Shown: positions 1 through 9,622, numbered from the stretch's first letter. The stretch: DNA of 64,000 bases from Aptenodytes patagonicus (GCF_965638725.1 NC_134974.1:2006143-2070142), one strand, 5' to 3'. The notes: a model not told the origin generated them from the sequence alone. Made by a program: numbers and translations.

Positions 1-69
1 GTAGGCCGCCTCCACGTTACCGTTCTGGACCATGACGGTGCGGCCCAGGAACCGGAGGTGGTTCGCCAT
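1..69 (-). CDS. MRPS21: MRPS21, mitochondrial small-subunit ribosomal protein bS21m, N-terminal part
   Basis: On the minus strand the ATG at 69-67 opens a frame of exactly 23 codons that runs off the window edge. It reads MANHLRFLGRTVMVQ followed by NGNVEAAY, which matches the start of MRPS21, a short basic protein of about 87 aa in the mitochondrial 28S ribosomal subunit. The start sits in a strong GCCGCC-ATG-G context. Just upstream on the minus strand a CAG acceptor (88-86) and a possible GTGAGC donor (447-442) suggest a separate 5'UTR exon, so 86-447 may be an intron. The rest of the gene lies to the left of the window. It is transcribed in the same direction as CIART, as in mammals. Confidence 0.85.
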   Translation of the reverse strand, partial: MANHLRFLGRTVMVQNGNVEAAY

Positions 70-104
70 GGCGGCGGCCGCCGCTCTGCGACGGGTGGGA
101 TGTG

Positions 105-138
105 ACGGGACGGGACGGGACGGGACGGGACGGGACGG
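105..138 (+). repeat. ACGGG pentanucleotide microsatellite
   Basis: About seven head-to-tail copies of the pentamer ACGGG follow directly upstream of the MRPS21 coding start, inside the proposed first intron. They run into a C homopolymer. The repeat is perfect except at its ends. Confidence 0.85.
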
Positions 139-463
139 CCCCCCCCCCCCCGAGTCCCGCACCCCCGGTGGGGCCGGCTCTTCCCACCCGCCCGAACACG
201 GCAGGGCCGCCCCCCGCCCCACGGGGGGACCCCCAGGGCCCTTCCCCCCCTCACCGGCCCGGTAAAGCCCCCCCCCCCTTCACAGCCGGGCCCGGTAAAG
301 CCCCCCCCCCCCCTTCACGGAAGGGCCCGGCCCCGCCCCCGGAGGCCCCAGCAGAGCCCCCGGTCCCGGTGTCGCACACGTCGCGGTCGCGGCGGGGACA
401 CTCCCCCCCCCCCCCCCCCCGAAGGAGCCGCGGTCGCTCCGCTCACCGCCCCAGCGCCCCGGA

Positions 464-472
464 ACCGGAAGT
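464..472 (+). promoter_or_regulatory. ETS/GABP (NRF-2) type site in the MRPS21 promoter
   Basis: ACCGGAAGT is a canonical ETS-family site of the GABP type. It lies in the CpG-rich flank just upstream of the proposed MRPS21 5'UTR exon. GABP sites are known to be common in promoters of nuclear genes for mitochondrial ribosomal proteins. The role here is inferred from position and motif only. Confidence 0.45.
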
Positions 473-882
473 CGCTGCCGGCACGGCGGGGAGGGGGCGG
501 GACTTGGGGCGGGAGGGAGGGGTCAGGGCTGCGGGGGCGGGGCTTAGAGACGCCGGGATCAAGGGGGCGGGGTCTGGGGGGCGGGGCCTGGGATGCAGGG
601 CAGAGGTCAAGGCTCGGGGTGCGGGTCACGGGGTCAGAGGGCGGGGCCGGGGGGAGGTGTGGGGCCTCTTGGGGGGCACCAGCCCCCCAGGGAGACATGT
701 GGGGCCAGGCTGGGGGGCACCGGGCCCGGCCCGGCCCCCCCCCCCGGGCCCAGCCCCACAGCAGGGGGGACAGGGGTGGCACCAGGCACAGGGTGGGGCG
801 GCTCCGACCCCCCCCCCCCCCCCCGACCCCCCCAGGGGACAGAGGACACCGGCACCGGGTGGCCCCGGCCGCTCCCGCGGCA

Positions 883-888
883 TTTATT
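883..888 (-). other. Polyadenylation signal for CIART
   Basis: TTTATT on the plus strand gives AATAAA on the minus strand. It lies downstream of the last recognisable CIART coding exon and is the only canonical hexamer between CIART and the MRPS21 promoter. It is the probable 3' end of CIART. Confidence 0.5.
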
Positions 889-1360
889 GCTTCCAGCAGG
901 GCCGAGCCGTGGGGCGGCCCCACTTTGGGGGGGGGGGCCCACACACCACGACGACGATGACGACGCGCCGCCCCAGCCCCCCAAAAACGCCACGCGGGGG
1001 GGGGGGGGGGGGAAGGCACCAGCCCGGCGGGGGGGGGCCCAGCCCCCCGCCCCGTGTCTGGTGTCCCCCCGTCCCCGCGGTGCACCAAGGCACGACCTTC
1101 CCCCCCCCCCCCCCCCGGGGAGGGGGCTCTGCTCTGGCGAAGGCACACGCCCCCATCCCGGGGTTTTGGGGATCCCTTGGGGGGGGCAGGGGGGTGTCTC
1201 AGGGGGCCGCCCCCCCCCCCCCAGGACGGCCCCACCCGCAGGTCTCACTGTCCACAATTATTTTTTTATAAAACCCCAAAAACCATCAAAAAAGGCAAAA
1301 CCCCAAGAAAACCAGGAGAGGCCGCCCCCCCCCCCCCCCCCCCCAGCTGGGGGGGGTGTG

Positions 1361-2532
1361 TCACGCATCCGGCGCCGGGGGGGACGCGGGGGTCCCGGTC
1401 TGGGCAGGGCGGTGGCACCTGGGGCGCCCCCCCCGACGCGATGTCCCCAACGTCCCGGCGGGGCCGGAGGAGGGGGTGTCCCCAGGCAGGTGGCGGCGGC
1501 GGGGGGCCCTGGGGGGGCCGGCGGGGGGGCGGCGGCGGAGGAGGAGGGCGGAGGTGGAGGCTGGATCCTGCGCGGGTTTGGGGGCGACGTGGGGGAACCA
1601 GACCCTCAGCATCCCCTCGACCTGCAGCAGCGTCCCCAGGTACCGGGCGCTGGGGGGGGGGGGGGGGACAGAGAGCACCCGTCACCCTGCTGCCAGGGGA
1701 CGGGGGCACCCCGTGGCGGGGGGGTCCCTTTGCTCTCTCCCCCCCCCCCTCACCCCAGTGACTTTTGGGGGGACGCTCACCCCATTTCGGGCTTCTGCAG
1801 GACCCCGATGATCCGCTGGATGCGGTCCATGGCCACGCTCTGCTGGAAGCTGCTCAGCCCTGGGGGGAACCCCAAAACCTGTGAATCCTCCTTGGGGGGG
1901 GGGGGGGGGTGCGGGGGAGGGGGCAGGGGAGGGGAAAGGGGGTGCGGGGGGGTGGGGGAGAGGCGGCGGGCACCCACCTCTGTCGTATCGCCCCCGCTTC
2001 AGCCCCTCCAGCAGCTCCGCCAGCGGCCGGATGAAGCCCCGCAGCTCCCGGCACTGCGAGGAAGAGGAGGAGGAGGAGGATGGTGGCCGGATCCAAACTG
2101 GGGAGGGGGTGTCGTCTGTCCTCCCCCCTACCTTGCTTCACCTCCCCCTCCCCCCTCCCCTCCCCGTTTCAGGTGGGGAAACCGAGGCAGAGCCAGGCAT
2201 TTTGGGGGGCTGAGCGCTGCTCCCCCCCCCCCCGCCCCGGGCTTTGGGGGGTGCTCCTCCATTTTACTGCCAAAAACTCACTTTTTGGGCAAAGAGGTCG
2301 GTCGCCGTCGCTGGGAGGCGAGTCCCCCCATCCCCTTTCCGGGGCCGCTTCCCCCGCGGGGCGAGGGGGCAATTCGGGGGGCGTTCGGTCCGGTCGCCCC
2401 GGCCTTTTGCGGCTCCGTTCGGGTTTGGGGGGGTCCGGGGGGTTGCCGCCCGCCTCGGCTTCGCTGTCGGAGGGGTCCCCCCGGGCTGGAGGCCGGGGAG
2501 CCGCAGGAGCAGGCGCGGGCGGGGGGCTCCAT
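1361..2532 (-). CDS. CIART: CIART (CHRONO), circadian transcriptional repressor; frame broken at homopolymers
   Basis: CIART is a nuclear repressor of CLOCK-BMAL1 activity. Visible coding exons on the minus strand are 2532-2282, 2053-1978, 1859-1781 and from 1649 leftwards. The three right-most splices have matching phases. Diagnostic segments are LFAQK at the end of the first coding exon, CRELRGFIRPLAELLEG in the second, GLSSFQQSVAMDRIQ in the third and RYLGTLLQVEGML then WFP in the fourth. Together they form the conserved helical core of CHRONO. The first coding exon starts MEPPARACSCG, but the PSDSEAEAGG segment and the LFAQK segment lie in two other frames. This implies two one-base shifts, one of them at the six-C run 2477-2482. 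The tail after WFP is open to a stop near 1361, is much shorter than the mammalian tail, and crosses long G/C runs, so the true C-terminus is uncertain. A 5'UTR exon ending at 3093 with a GTGGGA donor is likely. Confidence 0.85.
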
Positions 2533-2784
2533 GGCGGGGGGGCCCCCCCGGAGGAGCCTCTCCCTGGGTTCAGCTCCCGCGGTGCCGCCTGGCCGAGGCC
2601 GCCTGGAGAAAAAGAGGGAAAAAGTGGGGGAAATTGGGGAAAAAATGGGAAGAGAGAAACGGCCGCGTTCCCCCGCGGGGGTGGCCGCCCCCCCCCCCCC
2701 CGGTGGCACCTCCGCTCCCGGGGCGGCAGGTCCGGCACCCCCGGGCGCAGGGGGTGGGGGGGGGGGTGGGGGGTGTGCAGGTAC

Positions 2785-3085
2785 CCACCCGGCACCGGGA
2801 CCCTTCCCCGCACCCGGCACCGGGACCCCCCCACCCGGTACCGGGAGCCCCACCCGAGGCGGGGACCCCCCCCCGGCACCGGGACCCCCCCCCCCCCCCC
2901 CAGCCTCAGGACCCCCCGGCACCGGCACCCCCCATCTGGTCCCGCGTTCCTCCGCCCAGGACCACGACCCCCCGCCCCGGGACCCCCCTAACCGGCCCCG
3001 GGACACCCCGCCCCCCCGCCCCGGCCCCGGGACCCCCCCCGCCCCCGGCCCCGGGACCCCCCGGCCCCGGCCCCGGCCCCCCCGG
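2785..3085 (+). repeat. Degenerate GC-rich tandem repeat in CIART first intron
   Basis: Irregular copies of a unit close to CCGGCACCGGGACCCC repeat through this stretch, drifting to CCCCGGGACCCC at the right end. It sits between the proposed non-coding first exon and the first coding exon of CIART. No coding signal is seen in it. Confidence 0.6.
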
Positions 3086-3218
3086 GTCCCACCTGCTCCC
3101 GGCTGCAGCTGCGGCGGTGCCGGCGTCCCCGTCCCGGTGCCGGTGTCGCTCTCCCGGTGTCCCGTCCCCGTCCCCGTCCCGGCGCCGGTTCCGCCCGGCT
3201 GCGGCGGCCCCACGCGGA

Positions 3219-3238
3219 CACGTGCGCGGCCGCACGTG
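3219..3238. promoter_or_regulatory. Tandem canonical E-boxes (CACGTG x2)
   Basis: Perfect CACGTG palindromes lie at 3219-3224 and 3233-3238, separated by 8 bp. Closely spaced E-box pairs are the known binding arrangement for CLOCK-BMAL1 in clock-gene promoters, although the best-described spacers are 6-7 bp. They sit about 130-145 bp upstream of the proposed CIART first-exon donor. Confidence 0.65.
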
Positions 3239-3703
3239 CCTCCCGCTGGGCCCCGCCCCCCCGCGCGCCCATTGGCCGCCGAGCCCCGGCAGCGGGCGGA
3301 GCCTCCGAGCCCCGCCCCGCCCCCTCGCCCCCGTTGGCCCGCGCCGCCGGCGGCGCTGCCCAATGCGGAGGCCGCCCTGCGCCGATTGGCCGGGAGGGTG
3401 GGGCCGCGGCCACGCCCCTCCATGTGGCGACGCGGGGGGCGCGGCGCGGGGCAGCGCCCCCTGGCGGGCGGCGGGGGGGCCGGGGGCCGCGGCGGGTCGC
3501 GGGGCTCCGCGCTGGGGGGTCCCGGGCCACGCCCCTGCCGCGCGACGGGGGCACGAGGAGATCCCCCCCCCGGCCCCCTCCCCCGCCCCGTGCCCGGCCG
3601 GCCCCGCCCCGCCCCGCCGCGAGCCGCCAATGGGCGGCGGCCCCGGCCGCGCGTCACGGCCGGCGCGGCCAATGGCGGGGGGGGCGGCCTCGCCTCGGCG
3701 CCG

Positions 3704-3711
3704 TTACATAA
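3704..3711. promoter_or_regulatory. D-box (PAR-bZIP / E4BP4 site)
   Basis: TTACATAA, which reads TTATGTAA on the other strand, is an exact D-box consensus for DBP, TEF, HLF and the repressor NFIL3/E4BP4. It is an AT-rich octamer inside an extreme GC background, so chance occurrence is less likely than elsewhere. CIART is known from mammals to be clock-controlled. Confidence 0.65.
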
Positions 3712-3737
3712 TGGAGGAGGGCGGGCGCGTGGGCCCC

Positions 3738-3743
3738 CACGTG
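3738..3743. promoter_or_regulatory. Third canonical E-box (CACGTG)
   Basis: CACGTG is centred in a longer GC palindrome (CCCCCACGTGGGGG). It lies 27 bp from the D-box, on the CA14 side of the shared island. Confidence 0.6.
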
Positions 3744-3780
3744 GGGGCGGGGCGCGCGGGGGGCGGGGCACGCGCCTGTG

Positions 3781-3788
3781 TGACGTCA
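3781..3788. promoter_or_regulatory. cAMP response element (TGACGTCA)
   Basis: A perfect palindromic CRE lies 38 bp beyond the third E-box, within the CpG island shared by CIART and CA14. CREB/ATF binding is the established reading of this octamer. Confidence 0.65.
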
Positions 3789-4114
3789 GCGGGCGGCCGG
3801 GAGCGCTCGCGGGGCGGGCGCCACGGGCGCGCGCGTGTCCGCGGCCCCGCCGGCCCCCGAGGGGGGGGGGGGGAGGGAGGGAGGGGAGGGAGGGGGCGGG
3901 GCTGGCCAAGGGGGGCGGGGCTGGAAAAGGGGAGGGGCTGGAAGAGGGGGGCGGGGCGAGGGGAGCTTGTGCAGCGTCTGCCCCGGGGCCCCCCTCAGCC
4001 CCCCCCAGCCCCTCCCAAGGCCCCCCCCGCCCCCCCGTCCCCACGCCCCGACCGCCCCGGGGATGGCCCCTCCATCCGTCCCCCCCGGGGGGGGCCCCCC
4101 CGTCCCCGGGTGGG

Positions 4115-4122
4115 TATTTAAG
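4115..4122 (+). promoter_or_regulatory. TATA-like element of CA14
   Basis: TATTTAAG is the only TATA-like octamer in the region. It lies 42 bp before the CA14 ATG, so the start site would fall within about 20 bp of the start codon and the 5'UTR would be very short. Confidence 0.45.
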
Positions 4123-4163
4123 GCCGAGCCGGCGGCACCCGGGGCCCCCCCCCGCCCCCCGCC

Positions 4164-4422
4164 ATGCTGCCTGCCCTGCTGCTGCTGCTGGGGGCCTGGC
4201 CCCCGCCCCTGCCCGCCGGTGAGTGCCCCCCCCCCAATCCTTCAGGCATTCACCCCAATACCCGGCACCGGGACCCACTTTGGGGTGCAGCCGCCAGCAC
4301 CACGGGGCCCCGGGGAAAGGCTGGGGGGGGGGCCGCACCTGAGCCCCGGCCCCCCAGGACCCCCCCCGGCCCCCAACGCCTCTGCTTTCCCCTCCTCACA
4401 GGTCCCCACTGGGCGTATGAGG
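4164..4422 (+). CDS. CA14: CA14, membrane carbonic anhydrase XIV, exons 1-2 only
   Basis: Exon 1 (4164-4218) encodes a signal peptide, MLPALLLLLGAWPPPLPAG, and ends in phase 1 at a GTGAGT donor. Exon 2 (4402-4422, 21 nt) encodes PHWAYEG and also ends in phase 1 at GTGAGT. A leader followed by a tiny exon ending HWxYEG is the known start of the secreted and membrane alpha-carbonic anhydrases, and CA14 (HWTYEG) fits best. The position, tail-to-tail with APH1A, is the mammalian position of CA14. The enzyme hydrates CO2 at the outer cell surface. None of the catalytic exons with the three zinc-binding histidines is seen. The sequence runs into a minisatellite and then a gap of unknown size, which I take as an assembly loss and not a gene loss. 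Confidence 0.75.
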
Positions 4423-4519
4423 GTGAGTGGGGCCCCACCCCAGCCCGGGGACCCCCCACTTCTACCCCCCCCTCACCCCAAATCCATGGCCCCACACACC
4501 CCAGAGCCGAGGGGCATCG

Positions 4520-4946
4520 CCCAGGTCCCCCCGGAAAGGAGGGGGTTGGATGGGTGACAGCCCCCCCCCCCCCACCCCCAAACACCCGGGTCCCCCAAAT
4601 GGGAGGGAGACGGTTGGGTGCAGCCCCTCATGGCCCCTCTCCCCGGCCACCTGGGTCCCCCCAAATGGGAAGGAGGTGAATGGGTGACAACCCCCCGTGC
4701 CACCCCCCCACCCCCCCCACCCCGACACCTGGGTCCCCTGAGATGGGAGGGGGTTGGATGGGTGCAGCCCCCTGCGCCCCCCCCCCCCAATCCCTGACAC
4801 CTGGGTCCCCCCAAATGGGAGGGAGGTGGATGAATGACAAACCCCCATGCCCCCCCACCCCAGACACCTGGGTCCCCCCGGACGCCTGGGGTCCCCTAAG
4901 ATGGGAGGGAGGTGGATGGGTGCAGCCCCCCCATGCCCCCCCCATG
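4520..4946 (+). repeat. CA14 intronic minisatellite, unit about 65-80 bp
   Basis: About six diverged copies of a unit built on ACCTGGGTCCCCCC, AAATGGGAGGGAGGTGGATG and GGTGCAGCCCCCC repeat head to tail. Copies begin near 4520, 4586, 4650, 4727, 4798 and 4863. The array abuts the assembly gap and probably caused it. Its translation in several frames is open but shows only the repeat, so no gene is called. Confidence 0.8.
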
Positions 4947-5046
4947 NNNNNNNNNNNNNNNNNNNNNNNNNNNNNNNNNNNNNNNNNNNNNNNNNNNNNN
5001 NNNNNNNNNNNNNNNNNNNNNNNNNNNNNNNNNNNNNNNNNNNNNN
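4947..5046. other. Assembly gap (100 N)
   Basis: Exactly 100 unknown bases, the usual placeholder for a gap of unknown length. The middle and end of CA14 should lie here. Confidence 0.99.
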
Positions 5047-5118
5047 GGGGGGGGGGAACAACCATCTCTTCCTCCCCCCCCTCACTGAAGTCGCCTCGGT
5101 GCCGTGGTACCTGTCGCT

Positions 5119-5124
5119 CTATTA
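5119..5124 (+). other. Probable CA14 polyadenylation signal
   Basis: ATTAAA follows the gap on the plus strand and precedes an A-rich stretch. It is well placed to end CA14, which would leave only about 650 bp to the APH1A stop codon. On the opposite strand AGTAAA at about 5131-5136 is the only variant signal seen for APH1A, so the two 3' ends may meet or overlap here. Confidence 0.45.
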
Positions 5125-5774
5125 AAAGGGTTTTACTCTGAATCAAAAAAATAATTTACCCCCCCCCCAAGTTGCACAGCAGGGGAACGACCAGGTAGGG
5201 AGCAGAGAGGGGGTGAGCGGGGCAGAGCACCCCCCCCCCCCTGCACCCCGATCCCATCCCGGCAGCATCACCCCGCTTCCGCAGAGCGGGGAACGGCAGC
5301 AGGCTGCACCCGGCTTGGGGCTGCACCCCAAAGCGGGGCGGGGGGGGAGAGGGGAAAAAAAAAAAACAACCCACGAGGGAAGGGGGGGGGGGGTCCTGCC
5401 CCGAGCCCCGCAAGCCTGGCTGCACCACAGGGCACCCGGCTGCACCGCAGGGCACCCGGCCCCGCCGCCGCCGCCTCCCCCCCTTCCCCGCGCTCACCCT
5501 GCAGCCGTACCCTGTCAGGGGAAAACAAAAAAGAGTCTAATGGAAGTCGCTAACGGGGCGCCCGCGGGCACCGGTGGGACCCCAGAAATCCCCTCCGGAG
5601 CGGGACCGGGGTACGGAGCCGCCTCCGTGCCAGGGAGAGGGGCCAGGGCTCAGCCGGGCGGTAGCACCGGAGGAGCGAACGGCGGAGGCGAAGGCAGCGT
5701 CGTGACCTTCTGGCTGCCGAGAAGAGGGCACTTGGGTACGGCGGCGGCGGCGCGGGCAGGGCTGCGGCCGCCGC

Positions 5775-8700
5775 TCAGTCCTCGAAAGGCACCTGCAGCG
5801 CTGAGTACATCATCACTCTGCTGTCGTCCTCCTGCTTACCTGGGGGGGGGGGGGGGCAGAAAGGAGGGAGAGGGTGAGCGTGGGGGGGGAGCAGGCTTGT
5901 TTTGGGGGCGCAGGAGCCCCCGTTGGCCAGGAGACGCGGTTCAACGAAAGGGAGATGGTTGCAGGCAAGACCCATCCTCCCCCCCCCCCCCAAATCCCAG
6001 CAGCTCCGGGCCCCCCTGCACCCCAGTCGTGTCCCGTCCCCCTCCCAACACCTAAAAGGGGAGAGAGACCCACCAGAAAAGCCCCCCCCGTCGCAGCGGT
6101 GCCCCCCACTCTCACGCACCCCACCCTGCCCAGCCCCCCCCCCCCCCTTACAGGAGAGGCACTTGAGGATGTTGCGGAAGGAGCCCCCGGCGGTGAAGAA
6201 GGCCCAGAGGCCCGTGCAGAGGGTGATGATGAAGATGGGGACCAGGCTGGCCTCGTACCAGGGGTTCAGGAACGTCTGGGGGACGGAGAGAGCCCTGTCA
6301 GGAACGTCACCCCCCCCCCCCCCCCCCCCAAAAACCAGCCGCAGGGGGAAAGGGGAGCCAGGTCCTCGGAGCGGAGCAGAGCTCCGCTAAGCCTGGCTTA
6401 AACTCCTGCCAAGCTGTTTCCCACCGGGAGCTTAGCGGCTAATCCTCCCTCCCACCCCCGGTCCCTTCGTTAACCCTCCTTCCCCCGAGCGCACCCCGAG
6501 AGGCTGCCCCGGGGCGGGAGGCGCCCAAGAGGGCCGTGACTCGCCCCACAGCTCGGAAGCAGGGATTTAGGGAGTCGGAAGCAGCAGCGGGTGTCCCTGC
6601 GTTCGTGTGTGTGTGTCCCCCCCCTCTCCCCGGCGCCCAAACGGGCGTCCGACGACAGCCACGGCCGCTTTACTTCGGGGACAGCTTTCGGCGCGGGCCC
6701 GGTCGGCTCTGGCTGATCGAACTCACCAGCCCCGAGGTGAGGAGGTGACTGGCGACCACCAGCCCCAGGCACCAGTAGCGGCGTCTTTCGCAGGCGTCGA
6801 AGAAGATGACTCCCCAGAAGGTGTGGAGCAAGACGAGGGCCATGGTGAGGAACGCTGGGGGAAAGAGGGCGACACAGACCCCCCCCACCCTCAGACCTCG
6901 GCACCGCCTTCCTCCTCCTCACCTCGGTGAAGGGCCGCGCGCCGGGGCGGGCCGGACTCCGGCTCTAACCGGCACTGCCGCAGCACCTCGGGCACGAGTT
7001 CGCGTCCCAGGGCACGCGCCGGCCCCCAGCCTCACCGGACGTGATGAAGTAGTACGGCGAGTCCCCGTGGATCCCGACGATGCCCGGCCCGATGGAGTCT
7101 GCCAGGATGTTGATGACGGAAAACACGCCGCTGATGATGCCGAAGGACAGGCCCGAGACTGCGGAGGGAGAAGGGAGTCAGCCGAGAGCGACCGCGGCCG
7201 TGCTGCCTCCACCACGAGCCCCAGCCTCAGCGCGTGGGGCCCAGGGAAAGGCGGGAGGGCAAGAAAAAGATTCGGGAAAGAGGAGGCCGCGTTAGCCCGA
7301 CGGGCTCGTCGACACCGCTGCCGGTCTCCGGTACCCGAGCATCCTGCTGCCAGGCAGCCCCGGAAGAACGCGGGGAGGTCAGCGACAGCCCAAGCCCTGT
7401 CCGGGTTCGTGCTCACCATAAGCCATCTGCCTGAGGGAGATGGGGGACCGGCCGTCCTCGCTGATCGTCGCCAGGCCTTCATCCGCTTTCCTGCTCGGGC
7501 GGGAGAGAAAGCGTGAGCGGCCAGTTCGGAACGGGGGGACCCCCCCGTCACGCGGGAGAGGGGAAGGGATGGCTATAAACGAGCCTGGGGCGAGGAGGAG
7601 CAGCCCTCTCCCAGGATCTAACGAGGAAGGTATTTTGTGGGGTTTCCTGGACAAAAAGCAGAGGGACTGCGGCTATCGGAACAGGTCACCCGGCCCCACG
7701 GGGCACGAGCAGGCCGCCCTCGGGCAGGCTCTTACTTCAGCAGCTTGAAGTAGGCGAATCTGAAAGCCTCCTGCAGCAGGACGGAGACGGCAGCCCCGAA
7801 GACGAGGAGGCCGTACTGCAGCTTGGCGTCCTCCCGGTCGCTGAGATGAACCGAAACGAACCAGATCAGAGACGCCAGGAGCAACGATACCAGCCAGAAA
7901 AACGCCCTGGGGAAGAGAGGAACACCAGGCTCAAGCTCCGGAGCTCAGAATCACGCAGCAAACACGTGCCGAGCCGCTTGCTCGGTTTTTCCTGGGCTTC
8001 AGGTCACGCGTTCAGCAAGGGAAGTTTTCGGCGGCAGCGTGGGCTGCCCGGTCATTGTCACGTGAGGAGGGCACGCGAAGGAAGCGTGCGGCTGAAAACC
8101 AAGCAGATTCAGAAGCCCAAATCCTCCTTTCTCTTCTCAGAGCCCCGACGACCTGCTCGGAGGAAAGCTGCTGCCCCGCGAAGCGGGGAAGGATGCTCAG
8201 TGCTTCGCCCCTCCAAGGTTAAACACGGGTCCGCCCTCGGGTAGCCAAGCGTGGTGGGACCCGGCCGGCTCCGAGCCGCTCCCCTTGCTCCTTTTTAAAC
8301 AGCGAATCCCCCGCGCTGACAGACGGGGCGGGAATCGTGACCCCGGGGACCGAGCGGGCAGAGGAGGGGAAGAGCCCAACGTTCGCGTTGGCGCGTCGCT
8401 GCTGCCGGCCGGGCGCAGCCGGGCTCTCCCGGCACGGGGAAGGCTTTCGGCTGTTTCCTGCCTGGCCGGCGTAAAGCCCACGCGCGAGAGGCACGAGGGA
8501 CCGCGCTGCCAGGTCTGCCCCCGGCGCGGCACCCGGCGCGGCAGAGGCTGGGCGGTTAGAGCCAGGAACGGCTCCCACGGTCCGGGGTGAGGGGGGTGGG
8601 GGGGGGTGGGGGGTCGCTGAGCTTGGGCAGAGATGAGGCCGCAGCCTCCGGCTGGGATACCGGCTTTAAGCCGGCGGAGCCGAGTATTGGGAGACCCCAA

Positions 8701-9549
8701 GCCAGGGGACCCCGGTCTGGGGACAGCCCCTCCCACCCCCTACAAATTCAGGGCCTCATCCCATTTCCCAAACCCTCCTCAGGCCGCCCCCCCCCCCCCC
8801 CGAGACTCCCCCAGCCGCCCCAGAACTGGTGTGTCCCCCCCCCCCCCCCCCAGGCGCTGCCTCCCACCCCAGACAGATCCTGGGCCCCGCCCGGGGTTGC
8901 CGGCCCCTCTCAGACACCCTCAACTGCCCCCTAAGCCCCCTCCGAGTGCTGCCTGTACCCCTCAGGCCCCCCCCACATACCCTCTCCCAGCCGCCAACCC
9001 CCCCGTGGCCCCCTCAACTAGCCCAGAACTGGGCCCCCCCCCCCAGTTCACCAGCTGCCCCCTCGACCACCTCAACCCTGCCTGCCCCATCACCCCCCCC
9101 AACTGTCCCCTCACCCCCCCGTGCTACCTACCCTGCCCCAGACTGCCCCCCTTTCTGCCCCCCAACCGCCCCCACAGCCCCCCTCGACGCTCTCCGACCC
9201 CCCAACCGCCCCCACAGCCCCCCTCGACGCTCTCCGACCCCCCAGCTGCCCCCCTCACCCTCCCTCCAGCGCTCCCTGATACCGAGAGGCCCCAGGACAC
9301 CCCTCTCAGCCCCCCTCCATACTCTCTGACCCCCCCCCCCCCCAGCCCCACAGCCGCCCTCCCGGCACCACAGGCCCCTCAGTTCCCCCCCCAAAAGCCC
9401 CTCAGGCCCCCCCCCAGCGGCCCCCCCCGGGCTCACCCCGCCACCAGGACGATGACCCGCAGCGGTTCCGCCGCCACCGTCAGGAGAACGAGGGCGAGCG
9501 CCGGCCCGAAAGCGATACCGGCGCAGCCGAAGAAGACGGCGGCCCCCAT
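5775..9549 (-). CDS. APH1A: APH1A, gamma-secretase scaffold subunit, complete
   Basis: APH1A is the seven-pass scaffold of gamma-secretase, which cleaves Notch and amyloid precursor protein in membranes. Seven minus-strand exons join in frame: 9549-9437, 7906-7736, 7490-7417, 7158-7036, 6854-6727, 6275-6152 and 5839-5775. They give 265 aa, the same length as the long human isoform. The protein starts MGAAVFFGCAGIAFGPA and ends VMMYSALQVPFED. The GxxxGxxxG motif of the fourth membrane segment falls at residues 122, 126 and 130 (SGLSFGIISGVF), and the conserved histidines at 171 (LLHTFW) and 197 (ASHLLTSG) are present. All splice sites are GT-AG. No frame problem is seen, in contrast to neighbouring CIART. 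No canonical AATAAA is seen in the 3' flank. The start sits in a CpG island with a GGGGC repeat. Confidence 0.96.
9161..9240 (+). repeat. Perfect 40-bp tandem duplication in APH1A intron 1
   Basis: Bases 9161-9200 and 9201-9240 are identical, starting CCCAACCGCCCCCACAGCCC. A diverged third copy begins at 9241. The surrounding intron (7907-9436) is a C-rich, T-poor stretch on the plus strand that gives long proline-rich open frames without coding meaning. Confidence 0.9.
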
Positions 9550-9555
9550 GGCGGC

Positions 9556-9605
9556 GGGGCGGGGCGGGGCGGGGCGGGGCGGGGCGGGGCGGGGCGGGGC
9601 GGGGC
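9556..9605 (+). repeat. GGGGC pentamer array (10 copies) in APH1A 5' region
   Basis: Ten perfect GGGGC units lie 7-56 bp upstream of the APH1A start codon, followed by two copies of GGGGCCGCGC. They probably fall in the 5'UTR or at the start site. The units supply overlapping Sp1-type GC boxes and are able in principle to form G-quadruplexes. Confidence 0.85.
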
Positions 9606-9622
9606 CGCGCGGGGCCGCGCGG

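Larger units (their letters stand above)
3060..4163. promoter_or_regulatory. Bidirectional CpG-island promoter between CIART and CA14
   Basis: This island separates the divergent genes CIART (minus) and CA14 (plus). It is dense in CpG and holds several CCAAT boxes in both orientations (near 3270, 3390, 3625 and 3668), three CACGTG E-boxes, one D-box, one CRE and GC boxes. CIART probably starts near 3200-3250, because a good donor for a non-coding exon lies at 3092. CA14 has a TATTTAAG element 42-49 bp before its ATG. The combination of elements is that of a clock-controlled promoter. Activity is inferred from motifs. Confidence 0.7.

Noticed and set aside
593-4222. 1209-residue plus-strand open frame
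   Set aside because: It is antisense to CIART, is made almost entirely of G, P, A and R from GC-rich DNA, and crosses promoters and introns. Long stop-free frames are expected at this base composition.
2278-4338. 686-residue minus-strand open frame across the CIART-CA14 promoter
   Set aside because: It runs through the promoter island and CIART intron 1. Only its last part overlaps real CIART coding sequence.
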